Positions 62,186-63,488 of a stretch of 63,488 bases of DNA are shown here, piece after piece. The first letter of the stretch is position 1; each line of letters begins with the position of its first letter. The notes below the pieces were generated by a model that ran no database searches, was not told where the DNA came from, and saw only the letters and a program-made list of their open reading frames with translations. This DNA comes from Planctomycetota bacterium (GTDB lineage Bacteria > Planctomycetota > UBA1135 > UBA2386): positions 1-63,488 of the forward strand of contig JACRLW010000039.1 in the NCBI GenBank assembly GCA_016235155.1, read 5' to 3'. The position numbers and the translations under genes are program-made.

Positions 62186-63488
62186 CCGCCCGGCTCGGGC
62201 AAGACGACGCGAGTGCCCGCGGCCCTCGTCGACGCCGGCGTTGCCGGGGAAGTCGTCGTGCTCGAACCGCGTCGCCTCGCCGCGCGCGCGGCGGCGCGCC
62301 GTGTCGCGTTCGAGCGCGGGGTTCGGCTCGGCGACGAAGTCGGTTTCCAGGTGCGGCACGAGACCGTCGCGTCGGAGCGAACGCGGTTGCGCTTCTGCAC
62401 CGAAGGCGTCCTCGTGCGGCAGGTCGTCGCCGATCCCTTTCTCGCCGGCGTGGGGGCGGTGGTGCTCGACGAGTTCCACGAGCGGCACGTCGAGACCGAC
62501 CTCGCGCTCGCGATGCTGCGCGAGGTCCGCGAGACCGTTCGTCCCGATCTCGTGCTGGTGGTGATGTCCGCGACGCTGGACGCGGAGCCGATCGCCGCCT
62601 TCCTGGACGACGCCCCGGTGCTGCGCGCGGAGGGGCGCAGCTTCGACGTCGCACTCCGCCGCCGCGGCCGACCGGGTCCGCGCGAGCGGCTCGAGGACTG
62701 CGTGCAGCGGGCGGTCCTGGACGTCCTGGACGAGACTTCGGGCGACGTGCTGGTCTTCCTGCCCGGCGTCGAGGAGATCCGGCGTGCGGCGCGCGCACTC
62801 GAAGTCACCGCGCGCTCCCGCGGTCTCGACGTCCTGCCGCTCCACGGCAACCTGCCTCCCGAGGAACAGGATCGCGCCATCGCGCGCGGCGTTCGCCGCA
62901 AGGTCGTGCTCGCGACCAACGTCGCCGAGAGCTCGGTGACGATCGATGGCGTGACAGCGGTGGTGGACAGCGGACTCGCGCGCGTGCTCCGCGCTGATCC
63001 CGCGCGCGGCGTGGACGTCCTGCGCGTCGAACGCATTTCGCTCGCTTCGGCCGCCCAACGCACGGGACGCGCCGGGCGGACCGGGCCGGGCGTGTGCCAT
63101 CGCCTGTGGTCGCTCGCCGACGAACGCGGCATGGCGCCGTTCCAGACCGCCGAACTGCGCCGCACCGATCTGGCCGGGCCGAGCCTGCTGGTGCGCGCGT
63201 TCGCGGGACGCGCACCGCGCGATTTCGCGTGGTTCGAAGCCCCCGACCGCGTCGCACTCGACGCCGCGGACGAACTCCTCGTCGAACTCGGCGCCGTCGA
63301 TCGCGCGGGTCGCGTCACGCCGACCGGCCGTCGCATGCTCGCGCTGCCGTTGCATCCGCGCCTCGCCCGCGCGCTGGTCGAAGGCGGCCGTCTCGACTGC
63401 GGCGTCGCGATCGCCGCGGCGGTCGCGGTCCTCGCCGAGCGCGACTTCGTGCGGCGGCCCGCGCCCGGCGAGCCGCCGCTGCCGATCG
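62186..63488 (+). CDS. hrpB: ATP-dependent helicase HrpB-like, both ends incomplete
   Basis: About 434 codons in the frame of base 62186 show a DEAH-type helicase: motif I PPGSGKTTRVPAAL, motif II VVLDEFHERHVETD, motif III VVMSATLDAEPI, motif V VLATNVAESSVTIDGV and motif VI SAAQRTGRAGRTGPG. The DEFHER form points to HrpB. Its reading begins right at the Walker A site. The usual 20-30 residues before it are missing and replaced by sequence of another gene in another frame. The 3' end lies beyond the window, so the C-terminal domain cannot be judged. No start codon is assigned. Confidence 0.85.

Overview
The window is G+C-rich bacterial DNA from a Gram-negative-type (diderm) cell: it has an MCE/Mla-type lipid transporter, lipoproteins and an LPS-kinase-like gene. 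The EF-Tu switch I region reads AKGGTVRD...VTI instead of the usual RGITI context, which I associate from memory with Planctomycetota. The divergent EF-G paralogue and the scarcity of Shine-Dalgarno sites fit that. The phylum assignment is an inference. Most of the window is conserved housekeeping DNA. No mobile element, prophage or CRISPR array is visible.

Layout. Positions 1-125 hold the 3' end of a 5S rRNA and its terminator. On the minus strand, 183-7496 is a trmD-rplS-secDF-nadB-hflX operon behind a clear TTGACC/TACTGT promoter; riboflavin synthase (ribE) diverges from it. Positions 8206-14836 form an envelope island: an uncharacterised lipoprotein with about 17 copies of an aromatic-Pro motif, joined by a 4-base overlap to an MlaE-MlaF-MlaD transporter, then two divergent lipoproteins and a degenerate LPS-kinase-like gene. 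Next come a tailed HU protein, a Met/Cys PLP enzyme, a MutS2 without Smr domain and a single-domain response regulator. From 19185 to 51402 runs one uninterrupted plus-strand translation/transcription block: tRNA-Thr, Tyr, Gly, Thr, tuf, tRNA-Trp, secE, nusG, rplKAJL, rpoBC, rpsL, rpsG, an EF-G-family gene, then the S10, spc and alpha operons to rplQ. After it lie dnaE, a serine-palmitoyltransferase-like enzyme, a divergent NAD-dependent epimerase, an N-acetylornithine-type carbamoyltransferase, and the conserved tadA-tRNA-Ser-tRNA-Ser-SRP RNA-dnaX-ebfC-recR string. The window ends inside an HrpB-type helicase.

The strangest aspect is damage in genes that should be indispensable or nearly so. 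rpsC carries an apparent 40-base frameshifting deletion, rpsE an in-frame TAG, rplC is absent from between rpsJ and rplD, tRNA-Ser(CGA) lacks 7 bases of its T arm, and recR runs into a thioredoxin-like fragment and then a helicase lacking its start. All keep gene order. Sequence or assembly error is the simplest explanation, but reads must decide. Biological leads are the aromatic-Pro-repeat lipoprotein in the Mla operon, the P-loop Asp-to-Ala change in EF-Tu together with Asn in the EF-G paralogue, RpoB substitutions in a normally invariant segment, and a possible sphingolipid gene pair.
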